A stretch of DNA of 64,000 nucleotides from assembly GCA_963762575.1 (NCBI GenBank), contig CAVXLL010000017.1, positions 372,001 to 436,000 on the forward strand, read 5' to 3'. The DNA comes from AP-15 sp963762575. GTDB taxonomy: Bacteria; Pseudomonadota; Alphaproteobacteria; ATCC43930; CGMCC-115725. The translations under genes were made by a program, and so were the position numbers. Under the pieces are notes generated by a model. It made no database searches, had not been told where the DNA came from, and worked only from the letters and a program-made list of their open reading frames with translations. Shown here in pieces: positions 17,051 to 26,386 of this stretch. Positions within the stretch are counted from its first letter, which is position 1; every line of letters starts with the position of its first letter.

Positions 17051-19159
17051 GTGCTGAGAGCCGCTGGGACGCTGTGCCTCCTCGCCACCAGCCGCGAGCC
17101 GCTGCGGGCGGAAGGCGAGTGGGTCTATCCGGTGGCGCCGCTCGCTGTACCGGCGGAAGATGCCGGGGATGCGGACGATCTGCTGCGCTACGGCGGGGTT
17201 CGGCTCTTTGTCGAAAGGCTCCGCGCGGCGGAGCCGCATTTTGCGCCCGACCGACGCAGTGCTGCGATGATCGCGGCGATCTGCCGCCGGCTCGACGGCA
17301 TGCCGCTGGCGATCGAGCTGGCGGCGGCGCGCGCCGCCGTGCTCGGAGTCGAGGAGGTCGCCACACATCTCGACGATCGCTTCCGGATCTTGACCGGCGG
17401 CCGCCGCACCGCCTTGCCGCGGCACCAGACGCTGCGGGCGGCGCTGGACTGGAGCTACGAGCTGCTGAGCGAGCCCGAGCGCGTGATCCTGCGGCGCCTG
17501 GCGGTGTTCGCCGGCGTCTTCCGCCTGGAAGCGGCAAGCGCGGTTATTGCGAGCCCCGACATCGCGCCGGCGGAAGTCGTTTGACGGCATTGCCAATCTC
17601 GTCGCGAAGTCGCTTGTCACGGTGGTGGCGGGCAGCATCGTCCCGCGCTGCCGGTTGCTCGACACGATGCGAGCCTACGGGCTCGAAAAACTCGCCGAAA
17701 GCGGCGAGCGCGAATGGCTCGCGCGACGACATGCCGAGCATTACCGGGACCTCTTCGAGCGTGCCGAGGCGGAACGGGAGGCCCGGCCAACCGTCGCACG
17801 GCCGGCCCAATACGCGGTTGAAATCGACAATCTGCGCGCTGCGCTCGACTGGGCCTTCTCGTCGGATGGCGATCCGCCAATCGGCGTCGCGTTAACAGCC
17901 GCTGCAGTGCCGGTATGGATGCAGCTGTCGCTGGTGGAGGAATGCCGCCGCGTCCAGCAAGCGCTCGCTGCATTGGCAACCGTCGCCGAGCCGGATGCTC
18001 GCCAGGAGATGAAGCTTCTTGCCGCCTTGGGAGCGTCTCAACTCTACACCAGAGGCGGCGTTCCCGAAGTGGCCTCAGCCTGGACGAAGGCCCTGGAGCT
18101 TGCGGAGAAGCTCGGCGATCTGGAGTACCAGAAGCGCTCCCTCTGGGGCTTGTGGTCCTTTCATGTGAACGGTGTCGATTACCGCACCGCTTTGTCCCTG
18201 GCGCGCAGGTTCGCCTCCTTGGTGGCGACGAGCCTCGACCCGAATGATCGATTGGTTGGCGAGCGGATGATCGGAGTCTCCTACCACAACCTTGGCGATC
18301 GGCAGAGCGCGCGACGCCATATCGAACGGGCGATCACAAAGTCCGCTGCTCTCGGCCACCAACGGCATTTCATTCGCCTGCAGCTCGACCCGCAGGTTAC
18401 GGCGCGGGTCCATCTTGCGCGAATCCTCTGGCTGGAGGGCTTTCCGGATCGGGCGATGCGAGAAGCCGAACACAGCGTCGCTGATGCGCGGGCGGCAGAG
18501 CATGCGATCTCCTTCAGTTATGCTCTGCACCGCGCGGCGTGTCCGGTCGCGTTGTGGAATGGAGATCTGGCAGCGGCAGGCCACTACGCGGACATGCTGC
18601 TCGATCACGCGAAGCGGCATGCTCTGGTGCACTGGCAGCTGTACGGCTGGGGCTATCAGGGAGCGGGCGCTATCAGTCGCGGCGACGTCGCCACCGGATT
18701 GCGCCTGTTGCGATCGTGTTTCAAAGAGCTTGGCGAAACCGGGATCACGGCGCCGCGGTTCATGCGGTTTGCCGCGACCTATATGGCCGAGAAGCCGGGC
18801 AGATCGCTGACGCACTTGACGCCATCGACGACGCGATCGCCCGCGCCGAGCGTACCGAAGAACTCTGGCAAATTGCCGAGTTGCTGCGCGTCAAAGGCGA
18901 GCTGGTCCTCTTACAGGATGCGGCCCCACAGGCAGCCGCTGCCGAAGATTATTTCCAGCGAGCACTCGACTGGGCGCTTCGGCAAGGCGCCCTGTCATGG
19001 GAATTGCGCGCCGTTACGAGCCTCGCCCGGCTGCGGCGCGATCAGGGCCGCTCCGCAGAGGCGCTGGCGCTCCTTCAGCCGGTTTACGACCGCTTCACCG
19101 AAGGGTTCGACACCGCCGATCTAAAGGCCGCGAAAGCCCTTCTCGACGCTCTGCAATAG
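17045..19159 (+). pseudogene. AfsR/LuxR-type ATPase-TPR regulator, N-terminally truncated, two frameshifts
   Basis: Reads from LLATSREPLRAEGEWVYPVAPL, the arm after the P loop in signal-transduction ATPases with numerous domains (STAND), through RLDGMPLAIELAAARAAVLG and TLRAALDWSYELL. After a frame change near 17575 come LVAKSLVTV and RLLDTMRAYGLEKL, then a long TPR region. A second frame change near 18790 leads to the C-terminus at 19159. The N-terminal DNA-binding domain and the Walker A motif are missing: at about 17045 the sequence turns into an RND pump on the opposite strand. These proteins are ATP-dependent regulators with a wHTH in front. Confidence 0.8.
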
Positions 19160-19439
19160 CGCGAGCTCGCACCCCGTGCCGCAGCGATTTGCTCACACAG
19201 AAATAATGGCGCTGGGGCTCCTGTATTTCAGATGGTTACATCCAGCCGTGACTGCAGCACCGAGCTCCACTTTCGGCGCGAAAGGCTTCAGCTTATCTCG
19301 ACAGCACAATATCACACCAGACCTCCGAGCGCTTCAGAATGAGAACCGCAAAGGACTGCTTTGGGTCATCAGCACGAATGGGTGGTGGTTGCACGGCACG
19401 GCAGCTTCACCCGCAACTGCGAGGCCGTTCAGGATGTCT

Positions 19440-19586
19440 TCAACCGTGCCGAAGCGCGTGAACACGCCCGCCGGTTTTCCGAACTAGCCCAAGGGAATAC
19501 TCGTCGCACGCGTCCCAGGTGTTGAAATAGTCGTAGAGCGACGCGAGGAACTCTTCCTCGAATACATCGTCGGTTTGTCGCGTCAT
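19440..19586 (-). pseudogene. N-terminal remnant of a SAM-dependent methyltransferase
   Basis: A 48-codon frame from the ATG at 19586 reads FEEEFLASLYDYFNTWDACD and then LGLVRKTGGRV, the start of class I methyltransferases just before the glycine-rich SAM loop, which is not present. A second frame overlapping it (TRFGTVEDILNGLAVAGEAA, ending at 19336) also looks coding but is unrecognised. The rest of 19160-19440 shows nothing I can identify. Confidence 0.45.
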
Positions 19587-19597
19587 TAGCCGACCCA

Positions 19598-20159
19598 TGC
19601 CTGCTAGCGAGGATCATCACCAAGGGCGGCGACGCGGTGAGCGTCGTGCCGGCTGAGGCGCATATGGAGACCTTCGTCCATGGCGGCTCGCTTGATGCTA
19701 TCGTTGACGCCAACATGAAGGTCGATCGCTGCCTGTGCGCTGGCGCGATGGCGATGGGGGCCGAGGTCGAGATCAATACGATCTCCGGCTATTTGCCGCA
19801 GCGCAATGACCGGCAGATCGGCGAACTTTTCGGCGGGAATGTTAAGGCGCTGTTCGGAGCGGGCTCCTTCGACATCGGCGGTCATCGCACCGGCTCAACC
19901 GATATGGGCGACATCGCCCACATGAAACCTATGTTGCCTGGGCCCTCGGCAAGACGCCTGGTGCCGAGTTCAACGAGCCGGAGCACGCCTATCTGACCCC
20001 GGCCAAGCTGCTTGCGATGACCGCGATCGATCTGCTTCACGGCGATGCCGCGCCGGCGAAGAAGATCCTCGCGAGTTCAAGCCGGCGATGACCAAGGACG
20101 GCTATCTGGCTTTTGAACGCGGCCTTTTCCGCACCGAGCGCTACAAGCCGGGCTTCTGA
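19598..20159 (+). pseudogene. M20-family amidohydrolase, C-terminal remnant with two frameshifts
   Basis: Reads LARIITKGGDAVSVVPAEA, then HMETFVHGGSLDAIVDANMK, and GHRTGSTDMGDIAHMKP, the dimerisation and metal-site segments of M20D amidohydrolases related to AbgB and indole-acetyl-amino acid hydrolases. A shift near 19925 leads to TYVAWALGKTPGAEF and LTPAKLLAMTAIDLLHG; another near 20070 leads to FKPAMTKDGYLAFERG and the TGA at 20157-20159. The N-terminal catalytic half is missing. Confidence 0.7.
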
Positions 20160-20219
20160 CCCGGTGATAAGCGGGTATTATCGGAGCTGGAGGTAGCGGC
20201 TGCCCTCGTGACAACCACG

Positions 20220-21161
20220 GCTGTCCGGTTGAGTTTTACTGGGGCGAAATGGTGAAGCGGGCGCATCGCGGTTTGCGCCGCACCCTCGGCGAGAGCGTCT
20301 ATTTGATCGATTCCACGGGTCTGCGGCTGAGCGAGGCGAGCGCCGCATGGGCGCGTTTTTCGACCGGGGTTTGTGGCGCCAAGGTGCACGTCATTTACGA
20401 CCCCGATGCCGATCATCCGATCTATGCCGCGGTCAGCGCGGCCAGGTCAACGACATCAGCGCGGCCCAGGAAACGCCGATCGAGGCTGGCGCGACTTATG
20501 TCTTCGACCTCGGTTATTACGACTACCGCTGGTGGGCCCAGCTGGATGCGGCCGGCTGCCGGATCGTCACCCGCTTCAAATCCAACACCCCGCTCAGAGC
20601 GGCGCAAGACCGTTCGGTTCCGCCAGGCGACAGCCTGCTGTCCGATCGGGTGGGGTATCTGCCGGCCCGTCAGGTCAACCCCAAAAGCCGCCGCAATCCG
20701 TTCAGCAAGCCGGTGCGCGAGGTTCGGGTGAAGCTCGACAGCGGCAAGGTTCTGCGCATCCTCAGCAACGATCTCGACGCCCCCGCCCAGCAGATCGCCG
20801 ATCTCTACAAGCGCCGCTGGGCGATCGAGCTGTTCTTCCGCTGGGTCAAGCAAACCTTGAAAATCCGCCATTTTCTCGGCAGCGGGGAAAACGCCGTGCG
20901 CATCCAGATCGCCGTCGCGCTGATCGCTTTCTTGCTGCTGCGCCCGGCCCAGGCCACGCAATCGGTCGTGCAAACACCGCTGGCTTTCGCCCGGCTGGTG
21001 CGCGCCAACCTGATGCACCGAAGGCGTCTGGACCGCCTGCCGAGCCCGGCGCCGGACCCGCAGCCCAACACCGCCCAATTGGCTCTGCAGTGGACGTAAA
21101 CCCAATCCGAGAGACGCTAGAAGTTACGCCACTTATGGTTGTTGCTAGGGAACCGGACAGC
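20220..21161 (+). mobile_element. IS4-type element, internal deletion derivative
   Basis: Bounded by a perfect 11-bp inverted repeat, GCTGTCCGGTT at 20220-20230 and AACCGGACAGC at 21151-21161. The enclosed 942 bp carry only the central and C-terminal parts of an IS4-type transposase. Full elements of this kind are roughly 1.3 kb, so about a quarter near the left end has been lost. TGACAACC occurs just outside both ends (offset 3 bp left, 6 bp right) and may be the remains of the target duplication. Confidence 0.65.
20244..21099 (+). pseudogene. IS4-family transposase, 5'-truncated and frameshifted
   Basis: The frame begins with KRAHRGLRRTLGESVYLIDS, giving the first catalytic Asp in LIDSTGLRL. 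It changes near 20445 and then reads TYVFDLGYYDYRWWAQLD (second Asp), RIVTRFKSN, and IADLYKRRWAIELFFRWVKQ with the catalytic Glu of the YREK-like motif, ending at 21099. The N-terminal DNA-binding part, around 130 residues, is absent. It is inactive as read. Confidence 0.8.
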
Positions 21162-21415
21162 GGCGGATGACAACCGAGCGTCCAAACGACGATAGATCGC
21201 CGGGGCATAGGCGGTATTGGAACCGCCGACCTCATCCCGGTTGTCCGACCTAGGTGAACGCTGCGGTTGAGCTCATTCGTCGGCCTCGGGACCGAGAGGC
21301 GGGCCCCGGGGCCGCACTCCTGGGCGACCCGGTTACTACAGGAGCGAGGCGTCGAGCATCCCGGCGTCTCGTATTTGTTACCCCAAACGTTACCCCAGAA
21401 CCCACAAGTAAATTA
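21162..21415. other. Intergenic stretch between two IS elements
   Basis: No convincing gene, including on the opposite strand. It contains a 9-bp direct repeat GTTACCCCA at 21377-21385 and 21389-21397. I looked for a tRNA around 21215-21270 and did not find a cloverleaf. Confidence 0.5.
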
Positions 21416-22397
21416 GGCCTTCAGCCCTTTTTCACTAAGTGTCCGACCAGGAATCGTAATGGTGTATCTAGCACATTTGAGCATCTATTCCTTGTGGTTG
21501 GAGGCGGGAGAGGCGGCGCGCCAGCAGCTGGATTGAAGCAAGATGAAGCCATGCTTCACTGCTGGTAATGGTGGCCTCGAAATCTTTCGCCAGTCGCCGG
21601 TTGCGGCCAAACCAGGCGAAGGTTCGCTCGACCACCCAGCGCCTTGGCAGCCGCTGAAAGCCCTTGGCGTAGTCCGATCGCTTGACGATCTCGAGCGTCC
21701 ATTGCCCGAGACCGGCAAGAGCGGTGTGCAGCTTATCACCGGCGTAGCCGCCATCGGCAAAGACATGGCGCAGCCAAGGGAAGAGATGGCGGATCGAAGC
21801 CAGCAGATCGGGCGCGCCGTCGCGATCCTGGATGTCGGCCGCGTGCACCTGGGCGCCCACCAGATGCCCGTTGGTATCGGTGATGATGTGGCGCTTGCGC
21901 CCGTTCACCTTCTTGCCCGCGTCATAGCCACGAGGGCCACCACTCTCCGTCGTCTTGACCGATTGGCTGTCGATCACACCGGCCGACGGGCTCGCTTCCC
22001 GGCCGTCGCGTTCTCGGGCGTGCTGAACTCGCAGGAAATTGACCCTTTCCCACAAACCCTGCGCTTGCCAGGCGTAGAAGTAACGCTGCACCGTCGAGCG
22101 ATGGGGAAAATCGTGCGGCAGCAGACGCCAGGGACACGCCGTCCGCAGGATGTAAAACAGCGCGTCAACAACACTGCGCAGCGGCACGATGCGCGGCCGC
22201 CCGAGCGTCTTTGGTGCCGGCATGTGCGGCTCGATCAGCGCCCATTCCGCGTCGGTCATATCGCTTGCGTAACGACGATCTTCCCGCTGATACTGCTCGC
22301 GAGTGATTTCAGTCACATCTTGTGTCCCCCGTGCCTTCTGACACAGCACGGGTACTACAACATACTGAAATCACTCAACTCATTTCGGGCCAGGCTC
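21416..22397 (-). mobile_element. IS5-type insertion sequence (ends tentative)
   Basis: Surrounds the intact IS5-type transposase. The right end GGGCCAGGCTC (complement GAGCCTGGCCC) and the left end GGCCTTCAGCCC are loosely inverted, and TA occurs outside both ends, as expected for many IS5 subgroups. The left end is weak. The right end abuts a remnant of a cyclase gene, so the element may have inserted there. Confidence 0.5.
21468..22316 (-). CDS. IS5-family transposase, intact
   Basis: About 282 residues of an IS5-family DDE transposase. Visible are MTDAEWALIEPHMPAP, ALFYILRTACPWRLLPHDFP, the first Asp in AGVIDSQSVKTTESGG, the second Asp in FADGGYAGDKL, and the Glu-bearing end RRWVVERTFAWFGRNRRL. 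I set the start at a GTG at 22316 (VTEITREQYQRED), the usual beginning of close relatives; an ATG at 22259 and one at 22349 are alternatives. No frameshift is present, in contrast with its surroundings. Confidence 0.88.
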   Translation of the reverse strand: MTEITREQYQREDRRYASDMTDAEWALIEPHMPAPKTLGRPRIVPLRSVVDALFYILRTACPWRLLPHDFPHRSTVQRYFYAWQAQGLWERVNFLRVQHARERDGREASPSAGVIDSQSVKTTESGGPRGYDAGKKVNGRKRHIITDTNGHLVGAQVHAADIQDRDGAPDLLASIRHLFPWLRHVFADGGYAGDKLHTALAGLGQWTLEIVKRSDYAKGFQRLPRRWVVERTFAWFGRNRRLAKDFEATITSSEAWLHLASIQLLARRLSRLQPQGIDAQMC

Positions 22398-22401
22398 TAA
22401 G

Positions 22402-22622
22402 CTCCGCCTCGCGATTCAAGAGGATTAGAGCTATCCGCAGACATTTCGCTAAATCGCCGCCTGCTACGCCCATATGGGACGACTTCAGGACGCACGAGAG
22501 ATGGTGGAGCGGCTGCGCGCCATTACCTCTCTCATAATAACGATGACAGCTCTCTGCGGAAGGCCGAGCATCGCGAGCTGTTGCTGTCGGGCCTGCGCTT
22601 GGCGGCGGGTGAGGCGGCATGA
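22402..22622 (+). pseudogene. C-terminal remnant of a cyclase/TPR protein
   Basis: Translating from 22402 gives LRLAIQED*SYPQTFR*IAA, then CYAHMGRLQDAREMVERLRA, and after one shift near 22530 KAEHRELLLSGLRLAAGEAA and TGA. This is the TPR end of the tandem cyclases at 36-40 kb (compare CYAHMERLEEARAIIERLRT and HRELILSGLRLAAG). Two internal stops and a frameshift make it a fossil. It starts where the IS5-type element ends. Confidence 0.75.
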
Positions 22623-22968
22623 GCCAAATTCGCCGCCTCGCCCCGCTGTGCCTACTTTTTCTTGGTTGGTTTCTTTTTTACCTGAGCAAGGTCCGAGCCG
22701 GCTATGGATCGAACAGAGCTACTCTTACTGGTGCTCAATAACCTTCCCGCCCTACTGACATCTTTCTTCGAAGTAGCCATATTCCCCACTTTCTCCAGGT
22801 AAACCAGACGGGCTTTGGTAATCCCGATGAATTAACTTTGAGTGTACGTACAAACAGCTGTGGTCGTTGGGCTTTGCGCTCGTAGGACGCTGTCGCTCGC
22901 CCCTTTTCCGCCGCTACCCTGTCCCGCTATGCTGACGTGAAATTGTGTCTTCATGGGAGGTAACAGCA
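22623..22968. other. Intergenic region upstream of the PqqC/TenA-like gene
   Basis: No gene seen. The last bases carry a ribosome-binding site (GGGAGG at about 22955-22960) in front of the ATG at 22969. A promoter for that gene should lie here, but I cannot point to clear -35/-10 boxes. Confidence 0.5.
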
Positions 22969-23737
22969 ATGGCACGCAACGGCAATCTGAGCTCATCGGT
23001 CCCAATTACCGATCGAAATCTTGGCGATCCGCGAGCGCTGGCATACCAAGCGGCACCCCTTCTTTCTCGCCTTTGGTGAAGGTAAGTTGCCGCTGAGGGC
23101 GTTGGGCCGCTATCAGGCGTTGCATTACCATTTCGTGTCGCGGGCGTTGGCGAGCTTCGGGATGCTCTATGCGCGCGGCTATCATTTCGAAGACGTGCGC
23201 AAGATGATCGCCGAGAACATCGCCGAGGAAGAGGGGCTGAAGGCGATTCCGGAGCCGGGTCACGAGCCGCACGACCACAACGAGCTGATCCTGCGCTTCT
23301 GCCGCGCCGCGGGGCTCAGCGACGACGAGGTTCGCAATACGAAAATGCCGCCCGCCTGGTGGGCGCGCTCGCTCTATATGTACCACACGACCGCTAACGA
23401 GCCGGTCGGCGTGATCCTGGCGATGCAGACGACCCAGGAGGGCCAGATGCCGGGGTTGATCAGCGAGGTTCTGCTTTCCGCTTTCGAGAAGCATTACGGC
23501 TTCAGGCTGAACTCGCCGGAGATCGAGTTCTTCACCGAGCACGACGCCGCCGATGTCGAGCACAGCCGCCGCCAGATCGAGCTGTGCGGCCGGTATCTCG
23601 ACACGCCGCAGCTCGAGGCGCGCGCCGAGCAGGTGGCCGAGGAGATCTGCGAATTGCGCTGGGCCTCGATCTCCGAGCTCTACCGCTCGGAAATGCTGGG
23701 CGAGAAGGAAATCCTGCCCCCGGGCATCACCAGATAA
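22969..23737 (+). CDS. PqqC/TenA-like heme-oxygenase-fold protein (probable diiron type), start frameshifted
   Basis: The main frame reads about 240 residues from LAIRERWHTKRHPFFLAFGE. The helical domain carries metal-ligand-like motifs in order: HYHFVSRALASFG, IAENIAEEEGLKAI followed by HDHNELILRF, and EFFTEHDAADVEHSRR. These fit the heme-oxygenase-like oxidase superfamily that includes PqqC, CADD and TenA relatives. The only good ribosome site (GGGAGG) serves an ATG at 22969 whose frame is one base off from the body; a TTG at 23021 is the in-frame fallback. No pqq genes are near, so a role in PQQ synthesis is unlikely. The substrate is unknown. Confidence 0.75.
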
Positions 23738-23776
23738 TCTCAGGCCGCCCCAGCTTGCTAAGCCAGTAGGAGACGC

Positions 23777-24220
23777 CTATTTGATCGTGCCGCGATGTCC
23801 GCTGGAACACGCGCAGGTCGAACCGCTGCGAAGGGAGCCGGGGGACGAGGCCAATGAGCATTGGTCGTAGGGCGTGACGCAGAGATAATATTGCGCGGAT
23901 TGCGCGCCTCCGCTGTTCGGATCCGCCGCATTGTAGGTACCGCCACTGCTGTTGCCCGGCATGCCGCCATACCCGGTCATGCCGCCAGACATTCCCCCAA
24001 TTCCGCCGCTCATGCCTCCGCCGGTCATGCCGCCCATACCACCCCCGGTCATACCACCGCCCACCATACCGCCCCCGGTCCCGCCGCCCATGCCGCCGAC
24101 GAGCATGATGTTCCGGGCACCAGAATTGTCACTGGCGAACCGCGCCTCGACCGCCATGGAGCCCTGACAGAAGATCGAGGCGCCAACAAGAAGCACCACA
24201 ACCGGAAGCAACTTGTGCAT
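23777..24220 (-). CDS. Secreted Gly/Met-rich protein
   Basis: Protein of 147 residues with a strong ribosome site (AGGAGGG) before the ATG at 24220. Signal peptide: MHKLLPVVVLLVGASIFCQG, cleavage near SMA. It is followed by a GGM/GGMTGGG low-complexity stretch and a Cys-containing tail with YYLCVTPYDQCSLAS and CACSSGHRG. Four Cys in the tail suggest disulfides outside the cytoplasm. It is divergent from the caspase-like gene, with 122 bp between the starts. Function unknown. Confidence 0.65.
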   Translation of the reverse strand: MHKLLPVVVLLVGASIFCQGSMAVEARFASDNSGARNIMLVGGMGGGTGGGMVGGGMTGGGMGGMTGGGMSGGIGGMSGGMTGYGGMPGNSSGGTYNAADPNSGGAQSAQYYLCVTPYDQCSLASSPGSLRSGSTCACSSGHRGTIK

Positions 24221-24342
24221 GTGACCCTCCTTATGGTTGTCTTTCGCTTGAAAGGGTTAACAACGCCAAGGGTACATGTAAGCGGCAGTCTGCGCCATGG
24301 GAAAGACAGCTTTTCACCCGAAACGAGTCCCGGCTGACTGAG

Positions 24343-26368
24343 ATGAGCCAGAACTGGGCGATCTGCATCGGCATCGACCGTTACGACAATCTGCAGTCGC
24401 TGCAATATGCAAAACGCGACGCCGAAGCGCTGCGCGACTTTTTCGAAAAGGAAGCCGGTTTCGACAAGGTGTATTACTTTGCCGAAGACGCGCCGCTGAT
24501 CCCGACCGATTTCGGCGAACCGATGCGCTCGATGCCGAGTGGCGGGACCCTACGCCGCTTTCTGCGCGTCAGGTTCGAGCAGAAATTCCTAAAGCCGAGC
24601 GATAATTTCTGGTTCTTTTTCGCCGGTCACGGCCGGCGCGAGAGAGATCGCGACTATGTCATGCCGATCGATGCCGATCCCGGCAATGTCGAGGAAACGG
24701 CGATCCCGGTCGGCTATATCACCGAGCGTTTACGGCGCTGCGGCGCCGACAATGTGATTCTGCTGTTGGATGCATGCCGCAACGAGGGTGCGCGCGACGG
24801 ACAGGGCATCGGCTCGGAAGCACATTCGGGCGTGGTGACGATAGCTTCCTGCAGCCCGAGCGAGCGTTCCTATGAAATCGCCGAGGTAGAGCATGGCGCT
24901 TTTACCTACAGCCTCCTGGAGGGGCTGCGTCTGCAGGGCGAGACCAATTGCGCGACGGTCGAACGGCTGGACCAGCATCTCCGTTTTCGGGTTCCTGAAC
25001 TCTGCGCCAAATACCGAAAGCCGCGCCAGAACTCCGTATACGCATGCCGAGCCGGCCGAGAAGCTGCATTTGGTGCTGGTGCCGAAATTCGCGACCTTGT
25101 CGGATCTCGGCCCGATGAAGCTCGACGCGCTGCAAGCCGAGACAAACGGCGACCTCGAAACCGCAGAGCAATTATGGTGGCGGGTGATTGCAGTATCGCC
25201 GGTCGACGCGCAGGCGCACGAGGCGATCAAGCGGATCGCGCTGAAGCAATCGGCGCCGTCAGCCCCGGTTTCACACGCGATCCTTGAAGCGCCGGCCGGG
25301 CGAACGGCGGAGCCGCCGCGGCGGCGCTTCGCCCAAACGATCCGACTGACACGGCGGCAGACGCTGGGGACTGCCGCGCTTGCTGCGGCCGGGACGGGCG
25401 CGGGGATTGCCCTCCCTGCGATCAGAAGACTGCTGTCGAGACCATCATTGCGGACCATCACCTTTGAGGCCGCAACTGTCGATGACAAGGGAATACAAAC
25501 CTCGCCGGAAAAATACAGTGCCGCAGTCTTCACCGAAGCGCTCGGTTCGAGCGGCGGGCTCGATATGGTGGCGATCCCGGCGGGCAGCTTCACGATGGGC
25601 TCGCCGGCCGACGAACCCGAGCGGCAGCCCAACGAGGGGCCGCAGCATCATGTCACGCTCGCTTCATTCTTTATTGGCGCTTCTCCGGTTACTCAGGCGC
25701 AGTGGTCTGCCGTAGTATTCGCGCATCCCGATCGGATCCGTCGAGAACTCGACCCCAACCCGTCTTTATTCAAGGGCATCGACCTGCCGGCCGAGAGCAT
25801 CACCTGGAACCAAGCCGAGGAGGTTTGCCGGCGCCTCGCCGCTATCACCGGACGGTCGTACCGGCTGCCGAGCGAAGCCGAATGGGAATATGCCTGCCGG
25901 GCGGGAACCACCACACCGTTCAATCTCGGTCCCACGGTCATCCCGGAACTGGCGAATTATTGTGGCACCGGCGGCGCCGTCTGCGGCGACAGTGACGGCA
26001 GGAGTATCGCCTCGGATGTCTATAACGGCGTAAAATACAGTTCGGGTGCATATGGCCATGGCCCGCCCGGCATTTTCCGGGGTACGACGACGCGGCCCGG
26101 GACTTTCGCACCCAACCGGTTCGGGCTCTACGACATGCACGGCAATGTCTGGGAATACTGCCTCGACAAGGCGAGCGACAATTATGCCGATGTCCCGCGT
26201 GACGGGACCGCCAACCTCGCAGGGCCGCGGGACGCGCAGCGGATACTGCGCGGCGGGTCGTGGTCGCACAATCCGGCGATCTGCCGCTCCGCGTACCGGG
26301 ATAGCATTGACCCCGGCTTCTCGGGGTGGCCGGGCCGCATCGGCCTGAGGGTTGTTTGCACGCTTTAA
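24343..26368 (+). CDS. Caspase-like (C14) protease fused to a formylglycine-enzyme-like domain, one frameshift
   Basis: N-terminal caspase domain: ICIGIDRYDNLQSLQYAKRD, catalytic His at residue 96 (FFFAGHGRRE) and catalytic Cys at residue 145 (LLLDACRNEG). After a one-base shift at 25030-25031 the frame continues as THAEPAEKLHLVLVPKFATL, a TPR-like linker, a hydrophobic segment (TLGTAALAAAGTGAGIALP), and a C-terminal SUMF1/FGE-sulfatase domain from MVAIPAGSFTMGSPADEP to LYDMHGNVWEYC and RILRGGSW. Dropping one A of CAGAACTCC restores the family reading QTPYTHAEP. In the C-terminal core only one of the two Cys of true formylglycine enzymes is seen, so this domain is probably a binding or scaffold module. 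Caspase-FGE proteins occur in bacterial conflict or cell-death loci. Confidence 0.8.
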
Positions 26369-26386
26369 GGCAAAAGGGTGAAGCTC

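Noticed and set aside
21200..21280. Possible tRNA or att-like remnant between the IS elements
   Set aside because: The short match to a tRNA-like end (GAACCGCCGACCTCATCC) could not be folded into a cloverleaf and no integrase is nearby.
22969..23737. pqqC in a PQQ biosynthesis operon
   Set aside because: No pqqA, B, D or E gene lies nearby and the motif set fits the wider heme-oxygenase-like family.
25020..25050. Programmed frameshift in the caspase/FGE gene
   Set aside because: No slippery sequence, internal ribosome-like site or downstream stem is visible; a simple extra A explains it better.
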